64,000 nt of DNA. Source: UBA1672 sp963977495. Its GTDB lineage: Bacteria > Pseudomonadota > Alphaproteobacteria > Micavibrionales > Micavibrionaceae. A program made the position numbers and the translations under genes. Shown here piece after piece: positions 43,708 through 51,837 of this stretch. The stretch is from positions 1-64,000 of the forward strand of contig CAXBOT010000002.1 of NCBI GenBank assembly GCA_963977495.1, read 5' to 3'. Positions within the stretch are counted from its first letter, which is position 1. Each line of letters begins with the position of its first letter. Below the pieces are notes generated by a model. That model did no database searches. It was given only the letters and a program-made list of their open reading frames with translations, and was not told the DNA's origin.

Positions 43708-44913
43708 CTAACCTTGTGAAGCTTCTTTCTGAAACCTGTTAATTGCCTTTGATGGCTCGTAGCCAGGCAAATCATTACCTTTAGGTTTGATATAATTATA
43801 AAGGGATAAGCGCGCACGCCCTTCTGACTTTAACTCTTCCTCTAAATTAAAATTACGAGCTAGGAATAGGAATTTTCGTTCTTCTTCTTTTATAGCCTTT
43901 CCATCAGGCCAGAGACCTTTTGAAATAGATAAACCGACTTCCTTGTCAGATAGGTTTTTTGTGACTTCAACGGAAGACTTTATTTCAGAGATCAGGTCGG
44001 CTAATTGGTTTTCCAGAAGCTTATGAATTGCATCAAAATCTTTCAGATGCTCTTCGGGAAGGTCTTTACGGATGGCTTCAATATCGGCCATTTCAAGTAG
44101 AAGCCCCCAAACACCAAGAGGGGTGACGTTGCTGATGAGGCGGTGAACACGGCAATATTCACTGCCTTTAATTTTGACTCTGTGCCCGTTAGGGAATTTA
44201 ATAACCCAGCCTTCATTATTTTTATCGATGTCATCAGCTTTGTTGACGAAGTCGCGGATATTTATATATGGGTACTGTTCAGCCTTTTTGACGTTTATAT
44301 TTTCTGTGACCGCATGAAGGCGATTTTGATCATATTCAAAGCCGTTGTCACAATATGCGGATAATAGAACCATGCCTTCGTAATCATATGAAACAACGAT
44401 ACGGTTTTCGGGATAAATAATCTCGAATAAGTAAGTATGATCAGTTTCAAGAGATGCGGTGTTCAAATTGGCGTGTAGCCATTTTTTGCCCCATGCGGCT
44501 TGTTCGGAATCGAAAGCGCCACGTGTAGCACAGTGCCATTCCCCATCATGGTGATAAACAATACCTAAAGAACCATCCAATTTTTCGAGGGCTACGATTT
44601 CGCCTTTGTGAGATTCAGAGTCCCAAACATCAATTTCCCCATAATTAAAGAATTTTGGAAACGGTGTTGCGATCACTTTTTTATCGGATGGAGCTAAAAT
44701 CAGGCCACGAGAAATGAGGGTGAAAACGTTCCAGTTTTGCTCGAACATGGTTATTGGGGTGTAGTTAAAAAGTTCTAAACCGTTATTTGATTTCTTTGTG
44801 ATAAATCCTTTTTCTGCGTTTTCGAGCAGGCCATCATATAATTCATCAAACCCCATTTTACGGGCTGGATGTTGTCCTATAATCATATCCATTAAATTTT
44901 TATCGATAGGCAT
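43708..44913 (-). CDS. RNA ligase, T4 Rnl1-like
   Basis: 401 residues. Nucleotidyltransferase motif I EKLDGSLGI with the AMP-accepting Lys 111, preceded by FPKFFNYGE, which is typical of the Rnl1 clade. Motif III-like YLFEIIYPENRIVVSYD, motif IV EGWVIKF and motif V RVKIK follow. The enzyme seals 5'-P and 3'-OH RNA ends with ATP, commonly repairing tRNAs cut by anticodon nucleases. No kinase-phosphatase is adjacent, but a Pnkp-like 3'-phosphatase is encoded on the same island at 59821. The C-terminal ~110 residues are helical, as in Rnl1 specificity domains. Confidence 0.9.
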   Translation of the reverse strand: MPIDKNLMDMIIGQHPARKMGFDELYDGLLENAEKGFITKKSNNGLELFNYTPITMFEQNWNVFTLISRGLILAPSDKKVIATPFPKFFNYGEIDVWDSESHKGEIVALEKLDGSLGIVYHHDGEWHCATRGAFDSEQAAWGKKWLHANLNTASLETDHTYLFEIIYPENRIVVSYDYEGMVLLSAYCDNGFEYDQNRLHAVTENINVKKAEQYPYINIRDFVNKADDIDKNNEGWVIKFPNGHRVKIKGSEYCRVHRLISNVTPLGVWGLLLEMADIEAIRKDLPEEHLKDFDAIHKLLENQLADLISEIKSSVEVTKNLSDKEVGLSISKGLWPDGKAIKEEERKFLFLARNFNLEEELKSEGRARLSLYNYIKPKGNDLPGYEPSKAINRFQKEASQG

Positions 44914-44992
44914 GTGTCGTTAAGCTCCTCATGTGAAGCTTTTAACATATTTTTCAGGTAAAGCGGTTTTTTATATATTTTTTAAAAAAGCA

Positions 44993-45026
44993 CAAAAAAA
45001 CGGCTTCGGCACGTCGCCGAAGCCGT
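44993..45026 (-). terminator. Rho-independent terminator after DUF3768 gene
   Basis: On the minus strand ACGGCTTCGGC-gacgt-GCCGAAGCCGT is followed by seven T residues. It is a strong hairpin about 25 bp after the DUF3768 stop. Confidence 0.9.
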
Positions 45027-45050
45027 TGATAAGCAGGATATGAAATCCGG

Positions 45051-45425
45051 TTAATATTCTTCTGCGAGCATGATGGTAAGCACGCGTACTGTTTTCTCAA
45101 TATCCGCCGGATCATCACTGCCGTATTTCACATCCTGATCGTAATAATCAATCTTCCAGAAAACACGATTACCATTATGTTCAAAGGAGCCGAAATCATG
45201 TTCGCCGTGAGGGTCATTATCCTCGTTGAAATCTTTATAATCGCGCACCATAGCCGCAATGATGATTTGATCTTCGGGCGGTAAGCTAACAATCCCGCGT
45301 GTCATGTAAATCTGACACGGTACTTCGAGTTTTCCGAAAACAGGCACCATCACATATTGGCGGCATTTATCATTAAGGGCTGCGATTTTTATCGTTTCAG
45401 CAGAACGTTCAATTAAGTCAGTCAT
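45051..45425 (-). CDS. DUF3768 family protein
   Basis: 124 residues. The family core IIAAMVRDYKDFNEDNDPHGEHDFG and FWKIDYYDQDVKYGSDDPAD, and the ending TVRVLTIMLAEEY, are diagnostic. Function is unknown; the family is common on mobilizable islands and plasmids of alphaproteobacteria, usually near transfer genes, as here. The second ATG at 45425 is preferred over 45437 because GGAG sits 6 nt before it. Flanked by its own terminators, so it is a single-gene unit between DnaJ-like and RNA ligase genes. Confidence 0.85.
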   Translation of the reverse strand: MTDLIERSAETIKIAALNDKCRQYVMVPVFGKLEVPCQIYMTRGIVSLPPEDQIIIAAMVRDYKDFNEDNDPHGEHDFGSFEHNGNRVFWKIDYYDQDVKYGSDDPADIEKTVRVLTIMLAEEY

Positions 45426-45460
45426 AATTATCTCCATAATTTGAAATTTCGTAAAGGCGC

Positions 45461-45490
45461 AAAAAAGCCCGCCTAAACGGTGGCGGGCAT
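45461..45490 (-). terminator. Terminator overlapping the end of the J-domain gene
   Basis: Minus strand GCCCGCC-accgttta-GGCGGGC then TTTTTT. The right arm begins at the stop codon of the J-domain gene, so the last codons are part of the hairpin. Confidence 0.85.
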
Positions 45491-45961
45491 TTTCTCTTCT
45501 TTAGCGGTCTGGAAGCCGCGATATCCGTATTTGCTGGCAAGCTCGTTCAGATTGCCTTTGCTTTGAAAGGTTCGTCTCCAGTCTTTGGGCTTGTAGTACC
45601 AGCGCTTGCGCTTGGAATTCCATTGCAGTCCCGCAGCTTTCAAAGCATCTTTGTTCCGCTTCGTATCACCTGAAACCCAAATCCAATATCCGATAAGAGC
45701 GATATCAAGGTCACGGAGCTTCAAAAGCTCAAGCAGCTTGTCCATGAGTTCCTGCTCAACATCGGGCTTGTATTTATATTCGCGATCATCGCTCTTTTGT
45801 CCGTCACAAGATTTCAACGCGGCCTGATATTGTGAATTGATTTCTTTCATAGTATCGGGATCACCGCCTAAATCGGGATGATGGTCTTTCGCAAGATTGC
45901 GGTAATGCGCTTTGATCTCTTCGACCGTTTTTAAATGTTTAAAGTAAAAAATAGTGTTCAT
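45473..45961 (-). CDS. J-domain (DnaJ-like) protein of the mobile element
   Basis: 162 residues. N-terminal J domain: TVEEIKAHYRNLAKDHHPDLGGDPDTMKEINSQYQ with the essential HPD (about 26-28), so it should stimulate an Hsp70. The C-terminal ~70 residues (LKAAGLQWNSKRKRWYYKPKDWR) form a small basic module common in phage and plasmid proteins and perhaps nucleic-acid binding. It lacks the Gly/Phe and zinc regions of DnaJ. Such proteins recur on elements with this relaxase type; the role in transfer is unknown. Confidence 0.85.
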   Translation of the reverse strand: MNTIFYFKHLKTVEEIKAHYRNLAKDHHPDLGGDPDTMKEINSQYQAALKSCDGQKSDDREYKYKPDVEQELMDKLLELLKLRDLDIALIGYWIWVSGDTKRNKDALKAAGLQWNSKRKRWYYKPKDWRRTFQSKGNLNELASKYGYRGFQTAKEEKMPATV

Positions 45962-46016
45962 TGCCTATCTCCTTTTTGAGTTGATGGCAGGCGAACAGGC
46001 ACGGATCGCATAAGGG

Positions 46017-46070
46017 AAAAAAGCAATAACCAACACGGTTACTTGGCGCGGGCAGCGTTATTGCTTTTTT
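46017..46070. terminator. Symmetric hairpin with A-run and T-run
   Basis: AAAAAAGCAATAAC and GTTATTGCTTTTTT arms face each other around a 26-base spacer, giving a terminator in either direction. It contains the stop codon of the possible small minus-strand gene at 46058, in the same way the J-domain gene ends in its terminator. Confidence 0.65.
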
Positions 46071-46210
46071 ACCGCGTCCGGCCAGCTTCCATCATAAATC
46101 TCAAATCGGACATAGCGCTTTTGAACCCGTTCGAATTTTTCAAACATCCTTGAAAACAGTTCTGAATAATCACATTGCCCAACCTTTCTTTGCGCATGCG
46201 CCCGGATCAA
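46058..46210 (-). CDS. Possible small CDS or gene remnant, ~50 aa
   Basis: This short minus-strand frame is open from 46234 to the TAA at 46058 and reads like real protein: IRAHAQRKVGQCDYSEL, FSRMFEKFERVQKRYVRF and DGSWPDAVKKQ. No ATG starts it; TTG at 46210 with AGGA 11 nt before is the best candidate. Its stop lies inside a terminator hairpin, which supports a genuine 3' end. It may be a truncated relic of a longer element gene. Without a match this stays tentative. Confidence 0.35.
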   Translation of the reverse strand: MIRAHAQRKVGQCDYSELFSRMFEKFERVQKRYVRFEIYDGSWPDAVKKQ

Positions 46211-46262
46211 AAGCTCGGTCGTCCTATCATGAGCTTAAGAACGCACATGAAAGGAGACCGTC

Positions 46263-48569
46263 ATGAACCAAATTGTGAAGACAAACACTCAAGAGATCGT
46301 CAACTCCATCCCCGATATAAATGGAACCATCGGCGCGGCGCTTGCTCTTGAAGATCAAAGTCATTCAACCAAGCTTATCGAAGAGCAGGCAGGGTTGGCC
46401 TTTGATATGATACGCGGTGAAGAAATCGCTTTTCTGGAAGCCGAGATCGATAATCAGCAAAGCTCGGTCAAACGATCAAGGCAAGCTATAGACGAACAAG
46501 AAAAGGTTCTCTTTGCCACGAGCCCGACAATCAAAGCGGCGCATATCAGAAATGAAAGTACGCAGAGCAAGTCACTGTTTCAATTTTTGATCTGGTCAAA
46601 GGATTTTACAATCGGATTGAGCTGTCTGATCTGCGGCTTAATTGTCGTTTTGATGGGCGCGAGTAACGTCTATTCCATTATCATGGCTTCAGGTACGCCC
46701 GTATTTTTGGATGACCCGCGCCTTGCCATGATGCTCTCAGGATTGCTTCCGATTGGGAGCATTGCCCTCAAGTTTTTCAGCGCCACAATCCAAAGCGATA
46801 AATTCAAGAAACGTTATACTACGGCGCTCTATGGCGCGGCGGCTGTTTCGCTCATTGCGTGGATTGTCTTGTTCGGAATGACTTTCGGCTCTGCTGCATC
46901 AGGCTTTGACTGGGATAGTCTTGGTGAAGATAACACAGGCAAAGACGCGACATTTACGGTTGTTCAATTGCTCACCGAAATGCTGGTCGGTGCAACGCTG
47001 TTTCAAGTGGCGGGTGATATTTGGTCAACATATGCGCCAACCACCATGATTGCTAATCCTGCCTATGCAGAGCGTAAACGAAACCTTGAGCTTTTGCGCG
47101 GCGATCATGACGAATTGCGCAAGACATATACGCAAAACACAGCGCGTCTCAGCATGCTTATGGCTGCCCGCAAAGCCTACATCAATTCCCAAATCTTACA
47201 CTACCAACGTCAAGCGGCAAGACTGCATGGGGATCACAGCGCCGCGCTTAACAAACAGAAAAAGGAGAAATCAGGTATGAAAAAGTTACTGACACTAGCC
47301 ACACTATCTATGCTTTGCCTTGGGGCATCGCCTAAGGCAGAAGCAAAAAACCTTATTATTGGCATATCGCCTGTCTTAAGCGCAGAAGACGGTCAAAGGG
47401 AAATGATACAAGTCCTGCGCTATCTCTCTGAAAATCTGGAAGTCGGAGAGCATGCCAATATCTTTGATGCAGAAAACAGACGTTTTATCGGTTCGTTTTC
47501 AAAGCCTGCAAATAAAAACTACGCAAGCCCTAAGGCGCTGCTTCAATATAACCGACATGTCGCAGCGAATTTGAAATCCATGTACCGCGCCGATCATCCT
47601 GATCTTGCGAGCGGTCTTAAGGCTTCCGTTAAAATCCCGCAATTCTTGACGTTCTTGGCTCAGAATTATGCGCCTTTAACGGATACGGATATCGTTATCT
47701 TAGGCAGTCCGATATACATGGATTTGCAAACGCCTTCATGGGACATGCGCGGCGGTAAATTTGCAGGCGACGGGCATTTTAGCGCTCAAGCTGATAAAAG
47801 CGTATTCTCAACCGTCGGCAAAGAGACCTTTTTGCAAGGGGCGAGAATTCATATCCTTTACCCAAACAAAGATTGGGAAATCAGCGATAGCTATCGTCAT
47901 TACATCACAAGAATGTGGACACTCTATATTGAGGCACAAGGCGGAGAGCTTTCGAGCTTCACAGATGATGCGTCAACATTTTGGATGCGTGTTCGTAACA
48001 GTGCCGGAGCGTTACCACACACTTTCAAACGCGAATATACGGACAAGCTGGAGACATTTGAAATGGCTCCTGAGCAAAGAAAGCGCACATCCATTCATGA
48101 ACGTGAGCTGAGCACGACACCACCCTCTAAAAGCGCGATGAATATCGCCGATGAGGTCGAAATCGGGATTAGCTGGACATGTGATGTCTGTGATCTTGAT
48201 ATTTATGTTCGCCCGAACCATGTGGCCGATGTTTTGTATTTCGGCAACACCAAAACCGCTGAAGGGCTTTATCACAAAGACTTTGTGAATTCACCGCAAG
48301 CTGTGAAGGGGTATGAAACTGTCACTTTTAAACATGCCGTTGATCTGCGCGATACCTTCATAGCAATCAACTGGTATGGCGGTCATTCCCATAGCGGCGT
48401 AAGCGGTGAAATCCGTCTGGCGATTGGTGATAAGACCTATGGTCTTCCGTTTCATATCAAAGGCGAGAACGGCAATGCCGCGTTGGAGCGCGACAGCGTT
48501 CTGAACACTGGCAAGGCGGCCAATGATAATTGGATCGTCATCCAGCCGAAGAGAATTCTAGGCTTATAA
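46263..48569 (+). CDS. Membrane protein in frame with a secreted protein (fused ORF, 768 aa)
   Basis: One uninterrupted frame with two apparently complete proteins. Residues 1-338: cytoplasmic N-terminus, about four membrane helices (near 118-144, 160-180, 200-220, 240-258) and a charged coiled coil. From residue 339 the sequence reads MKKLLTLATLSMLCLGASPKAEA, a signal peptide, preceded by AAAGGAG 7-9 nt upstream of its ATG (47277). The second half starts with a von Willebrand A-like strand (NLIIGISPVLSAEDGQREMIQVL) and ends in a beta-rich module (CDVCDLDIYVRPNHV). Either the stop between two genes was lost, or the second is also made by internal initiation. It precedes the coupling protein, so an accessory transfer role is likely. 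Confidence 0.75.
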   Translation: MNQIVKTNTQEIVNSIPDINGTIGAALALEDQSHSTKLIEEQAGLAFDMIRGEEIAFLEAEIDNQQSSVKRSRQAIDEQEKVLFATSPTIKAAHIRNESTQSKSLFQFLIWSKDFTIGLSCLICGLIVVLMGASNVYSIIMASGTPVFLDDPRLAMMLSGLLPIGSIALKFFSATIQSDKFKKRYTTALYGAAAVSLIAWIVLFGMTFGSAASGFDWDSLGEDNTGKDATFTVVQLLTEMLVGATLFQVAGDIWSTYAPTTMIANPAYAERKRNLELLRGDHDELRKTYTQNTARLSMLMAARKAYINSQILHYQRQAARLHGDHSAALNKQKKEKSGMKKLLTLATLSMLCLGASPKAEAKNLIIGISPVLSAEDGQREMIQVLRYLSENLEVGEHANIFDAENRRFIGSFSKPANKNYASPKALLQYNRHVAANLKSMYRADHPDLASGLKASVKIPQFLTFLAQNYAPLTDTDIVILGSPIYMDLQTPSWDMRGGKFAGDGHFSAQADKSVFSTVGKETFLQGARIHILYPNKDWEISDSYRHYITRMWTLYIEAQGGELSSFTDDASTFWMRVRNSAGALPHTFKREYTDKLETFEMAPEQRKRTSIHERELSTTPPSKSAMNIADEVEIGISWTCDVCDLDIYVRPNHVADVLYFGNTKTAEGLYHKDFVNSPQAVKGYETVTFKHAVDLRDTFIAINWYGGHSHSGVSGEIRLAIGDKTYGLPFHIKGENGNAALERDSVLNTGKAANDNWIVIQPKRILGL
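47277..48569 (+). CDS. Alternative product: exported vWA-like protein from internal start
   Basis: Internal ATG 47277 has AAAAAGGAGAAATCAGGT upstream, a strong ribosome binding site in the normal position. The 430-residue product begins with a standard signal peptide, cleavage expected after AEA near residue 23. A functional signal peptide buried at residue 339 of a membrane protein makes little sense, so independent initiation is the likeliest way to produce this protein. The frame is shared with the upstream gene. Confidence 0.6.
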   Translation: MKKLLTLATLSMLCLGASPKAEAKNLIIGISPVLSAEDGQREMIQVLRYLSENLEVGEHANIFDAENRRFIGSFSKPANKNYASPKALLQYNRHVAANLKSMYRADHPDLASGLKASVKIPQFLTFLAQNYAPLTDTDIVILGSPIYMDLQTPSWDMRGGKFAGDGHFSAQADKSVFSTVGKETFLQGARIHILYPNKDWEISDSYRHYITRMWTLYIEAQGGELSSFTDDASTFWMRVRNSAGALPHTFKREYTDKLETFEMAPEQRKRTSIHERELSTTPPSKSAMNIADEVEIGISWTCDVCDLDIYVRPNHVADVLYFGNTKTAEGLYHKDFVNSPQAVKGYETVTFKHAVDLRDTFIAINWYGGHSHSGVSGEIRLAIGDKTYGLPFHIKGENGNAALERDSVLNTGKAANDNWIVIQPKRILGL

Positions 48570-48593
48570 ATTCACTTCCTCCTCACCACTCAA

Positions 48594-48623
48594 GGCCTGC
48601 CGTAACAGGCAGGCCGTTTTTTT
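48594..48623 (+). terminator. Strong terminator between vWA-like gene and T4CP
   Basis: GGCCTGCC-gtaaca-GGCAGGCC then GTTTTTTT. It ends 16 bp before the coupling protein start, so the latter needs its own promoter or read-through. Confidence 0.85.
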
Positions 48624-48638
48624 AGAAAGGACAAACAG

Positions 48639-50288
48639 ATGGCAAGACGCAGACAAGAACCTTCCATGATGCAGCAAATCTTCGTCATCACGATTTTCAG
48701 TATTGCTGCATCCTATATCGAGCCGACAAGCGAAGAGCTTTATTGGCTTGAGATGTTTTGTTATTTGGTTATCGCACTCGGTGCATTTAGATTAGCCAAT
48801 GAAGTCCTAAGCGTATCGCGTAATTTATTGCTGCGCTGGTATGCGCGAAGACCATCGCTTAATTACGGCTCTGCGCGTTGGGCAACGGATAAAGACCATA
48901 AACGTGCAGGACGCTTCAAAACCAAAGGATTATTCCTTGGTGCTTCGGCCAAGAGCGGGCGTCCGTTATTCTTTAACGGTGAAACACACGGCCTGACATT
49001 ATCACCCGCTGGCGGCGGTAAAACCGTCAATTTCTTCATTCCCGCTTTGCTGCATAATGATATGCCGATGATCGTTCCTGATTTAAAAGGCACGCTGGCA
49101 TGCATCACCAAACGCACACGAGCAAAGCGGCATAAGCATAAAATTTATTGCGTGAACCCTGCGCAGCTTTTCGAAGATAAGCTCGGTAAGGCAGCGCGGT
49201 ATAATCCGTTGCAGATTTTGTCCGATAGCTGGGTGGCGCAAAATCTCTCTGACCTCATCACCGATGCGCAAGCTATCGCGTTTCAGCTTATGCCCGAACC
49301 GCCACAGGCGGGAGAGAACACATTCTTTCGCAACGGTAGCCGCATGATTACAGTGTTTTGCATGCTGTATCTGGTGACGAAAGATCAGGATAAAACGCCG
49401 ACGCTCAGTGACATTCTAAAGATGCTTCGAAACGAAACAGATTTAAGAGAAGCGCTCTATGTCGCGTCCTGTTCTGATTTGCTCAAAGGCGATCTGGCCG
49501 ATATCGCGAACGATCTTCTGGCCAAGGTCGAGCAAAACGATAAACGGCAATGGGAGTCATTTCGTGAAGGTGCGGTGCAGGCTTTTTCAGCCTTTAGCGC
49601 GAGCGGCTGGCTTGCCGAAAGCACAAGCACATGTGACTTCCGTTTTGCGGATTTGAAAAAACAAAAGGCAACCGTTTACTTGATTGCCGATCCCACGCGC
49701 ATGCGGGTTTATGCGCCTTGGCTTGGGTTGCTCGGTTGGTGCGCTCTGACAGAGCTCACACGATGCCAAAGTAAAGAGCAGGTCTTATTCCTTTTTGATG
49801 AGGCGGCCAATTTCAGGATTGAAGGCCTCACCGCTAAGCTCACGGAATTACGGAGCTATGGCTGCCGCGTATGGTTTGCGCTCCAGTCTTTGGATGCTTT
49901 CGCGAAAACATACGGGCGTGATGATTTGCAAACATTGTTAGAGCAATGCGAGTGCCAACAATTCTTTGGCATTCAATCCTATAAAACGGCGGAGCTGATT
50001 TCCCGCACTTTGGGTAACACCACGGTGAAGGGCGATAACTTTAACCTCGGCCATATTATCCATGATCCCGTCATGCATAGCGTGGGGGAGCATGCGCGTG
50101 CGCTCCTCACCCCTGATGAGGTGCGGCAGTTTGAAGACTGCATCATTTTGCTGCGCGGTCAGCCGCCCGTTCACGCGCTTAAGGTCGGATATCATGAAGT
50201 GAAACCGTGGAACGGTTGGGCGGATGTTGATCCGATGTACGGTAAGAAATTTAAGGGCAAAACGAAGATCGTTTTGAGATATTCATGA
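48639..50288 (+). CDS. VirD4/TraG-type IV coupling protein
   Basis: 549 residues. Two N-terminal membrane helices (about 12-26 and 38-56), then the ATPase: Walker A LSPAGGGKTVNFF (121-133), IVPDLKGTLACITKRTR (Walker-associated), Walker B QVLFLFDEAANF (near 378) and QSLDAFAKTYGRDD with the conserved Gln. Couples relaxosome DNA to a type IV channel. No channel genes are on this island. The stop overlaps the next small gene (ATGA). Confidence 0.9.
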   Translation: MARRRQEPSMMQQIFVITIFSIAASYIEPTSEELYWLEMFCYLVIALGAFRLANEVLSVSRNLLLRWYARRPSLNYGSARWATDKDHKRAGRFKTKGLFLGASAKSGRPLFFNGETHGLTLSPAGGGKTVNFFIPALLHNDMPMIVPDLKGTLACITKRTRAKRHKHKIYCVNPAQLFEDKLGKAARYNPLQILSDSWVAQNLSDLITDAQAIAFQLMPEPPQAGENTFFRNGSRMITVFCMLYLVTKDQDKTPTLSDILKMLRNETDLREALYVASCSDLLKGDLADIANDLLAKVEQNDKRQWESFREGAVQAFSAFSASGWLAESTSTCDFRFADLKKQKATVYLIADPTRMRVYAPWLGLLGWCALTELTRCQSKEQVLFLFDEAANFRIEGLTAKLTELRSYGCRVWFALQSLDAFAKTYGRDDLQTLLEQCECQQFFGIQSYKTAELISRTLGNTTVKGDNFNLGHIIHDPVMHSVGEHARALLTPDEVRQFEDCIILLRGQPPVHALKVGYHEVKPWNGWADVDPMYGKKFKGKTKIVLRYS

Positions 50289-50581
50289 AGCAAGCAAAAG
50301 TCATCTATTGCAGAAAACCGAAAAAGCGCCGCGTGTATAAACGCAAAAGTTTGCTGCCGTTTTTCGTGTTGATTTTGCTGCGTCTCAGCTTGATCCTCAC
50401 GCCGATAATTTATGTAGGGTTTTATATCTTCGAACACGGCACACCGCGTATGCTGTGGGAGTATCAATATTACGGTAGTCCCAGCCATCCCAACATAACA
50501 TCCTGCACGTATGTAGGATTTAACGGCGTGATTTCATTTCCCGCCAATAAATGCCCGTTTATTGACTTTTTCAGCCATTAG
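50285..50581 (+). CDS. Small membrane protein coupled to the T4CP gene
   Basis: 98 residues. A very basic N-terminus (KPKKRRVYKRK) followed by one hydrophobic helix (about 24-48, LLPFFVLILLRLSLILTPIIYVGFYIF), which the positive-inside rule orients N-in. A short Cys-containing outside segment follows. Overlaps the coupling protein stop by 4 nt and so is co-translated. It may be a transfer accessory or entry-exclusion-like factor; no family is recognised. Confidence 0.6.
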   Translation: MKQAKVIYCRKPKKRRVYKRKSLLPFFVLILLRLSLILTPIIYVGFYIFEHGTPRMLWEYQYYGSPSHPNITSCTYVGFNGVISFPANKCPFIDFFSH

Positions 50582-50653
50582 TAGTTTTTCTAAAACACAA
50601 AAGGTAATAATATGTATATACGCGCACCAAAGTAGCATCACGGATACGAAAAA

Positions 50654-51025
50654 ATGGATGATAAAATGATAATTGAAGAAGACATTTCCCATGTTGAAAT
50701 TGCATCTGTAAATTTCGATCAATGGGCCCTTACTGTTTCTCTTAGGGTATATGCACATGATCAGACAGTAAAAGGCATGACTTATCTAATATTCCAGAAT
50801 GTTCGGGGATTTAGATACCTCGACGAAGGAGATATGCTTCAATATCCTTTTCCCAAAGATTGTACAAAAAATTATGTTCAGGTCATTGATAAAAAAGGCT
50901 GGTCAGAACAAGAAGAAAATTTCGGTAACATCGTTACGTCAGGTCATCGTGAATACCTTGTGGCCACTGATAATGAGTGCCTGAGTATTTTAGCGCATAA
51001 AGACCCTACGATAATTAAAGAATAA
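50654..51025 (+). CDS. Hypothetical protein, 123 aa
   Basis: Soluble-looking small protein of alternating strands (HVEIASVNFDQWALTVSLRVYAH), acidic. No family recognised. First of three small plus-strand genes (50654, 51101, 51598) that follow the transfer block and have lower GC than it. Its ATG at 50654 lies within an AAAAAATGGATG context with a weak ribosome binding site. Could be a phage- or plasmid-type immunity or accessory protein; not determinable. Confidence 0.5.
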   Translation: MDDKMIIEEDISHVEIASVNFDQWALTVSLRVYAHDQTVKGMTYLIFQNVRGFRYLDEGDMLQYPFPKDCTKNYVQVIDKKGWSEQEENFGNIVTSGHREYLVATDNECLSILAHKDPTIIKE

Positions 51026-51100
51026 AGTGGAAATTTATCTAATGTACACTCTGCCAGGTGTCATTAAAGATGATTTGTTAATAGGGGTAAATGTAAAAAA

Positions 51101-51583
51101 ATGAATGAACCGACAGAAAAGTTTTCAGAAATTGTTAGGGAGTATTGTACGTGGTCTGAATCTTTACCTCTTGCAGAAATAGAAGAGGTAAAAAAAGCCA
51201 TAAGTTTACTTGTAAACATCTATGCTGGCGTTCTGGCTATACCTAATGATAACAATGTTGAGGATATAGATGGATACGATGTATCTGATGAAGAATGGAA
51301 GATAGTTTTTAAACGTTTTGGAGCATTACCATTCAATTTTTATGCTGAATTTTATAGTCCCTATAAAGGTCTGAATGAGGAGCCAAGTTTTGGTGATTTG
51401 GCAGATGACCTTGCAGATATATATAGAGATTTAAAAGAAGGTCTTGCCCTGTATGATGATGGCCATGTTAGCAATGCCTTTTGGCAATGGAGGTATAGTT
51501 TTAGTATACATTGGGGCAGGCATGCGGCTAATGCATTAAGCGCATTACATGCTTATGCAAACGACCACGGTATAGATATCTGA
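51101..51583 (+). CDS. DUF5063 family protein
   Basis: 160 residues. The family pattern is clear: FSEIVREYCTWSESLP at the N-terminus, then FYAEFYSPYKGLNEEPSFG, LADDLADIYRDLKEGLALYDDG and WQWRYSFSIHWGRHAANALSALH. Function unknown; such proteins are often found beside toxin/immunity or SMI1-like genes. Soluble, acidic and helical. Sits with two other small genes of uncertain role. Confidence 0.8.
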   Translation: MNEPTEKFSEIVREYCTWSESLPLAEIEEVKKAISLLVNIYAGVLAIPNDNNVEDIDGYDVSDEEWKIVFKRFGALPFNFYAEFYSPYKGLNEEPSFGDLADDLADIYRDLKEGLALYDDGHVSNAFWQWRYSFSIHWGRHAANALSALHAYANDHGIDI

Positions 51584-51597
51584 AAAGAATTGAAAAG

Positions 51598-51834
51598 ATG
51601 GCTAAGAGGCATAAATTCGTAGCATCAATTACAAAGCTTACCAACAATGGTGGCTATGTTTATGGCGGGTGTGATGACTATAGAGGAGAGGTCGAATTTT
51701 CCAGCACCTATAATCAATGCTACTTCACTGGCAAAACATTAAAAAAGATAAAAGGTGGCCGTGCAGGTGGGAATTATGAAGGTGTTGAGGATGGTGAGGT
51801 ATATCGAGTTATGAAATTTGAAAAACTCAGCTAA
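51598..51834 (+). CDS. Hypothetical protein, 78 aa
   Basis: Small Gly/Lys/Tyr-rich protein (GGYVYGGCDDYRGEVEF). No family recognised. It begins 14 bp after the DUF5063 stop and ends 3 bp before the convergent stop at 51838, so the two convergent genes nearly touch. Coding evidence is length, spacing and codon use; confidence is moderate. Confidence 0.5.
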   Translation: MAKRHKFVASITKLTNNGGYVYGGCDDYRGEVEFSSTYNQCYFTGKTLKKIKGGRAGGNYEGVEDGEVYRVMKFEKLS

Positions 51835-51837
51835 ACC

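Noticed and set aside
43363..43719. A 118-codon plus-strand and a 94-codon minus-strand ORF in the hairpin array
   Set aside because: Both arise from the repeated hairpin units; translations are compositionally odd, overlap each other fully and have no good ribosome binding site.
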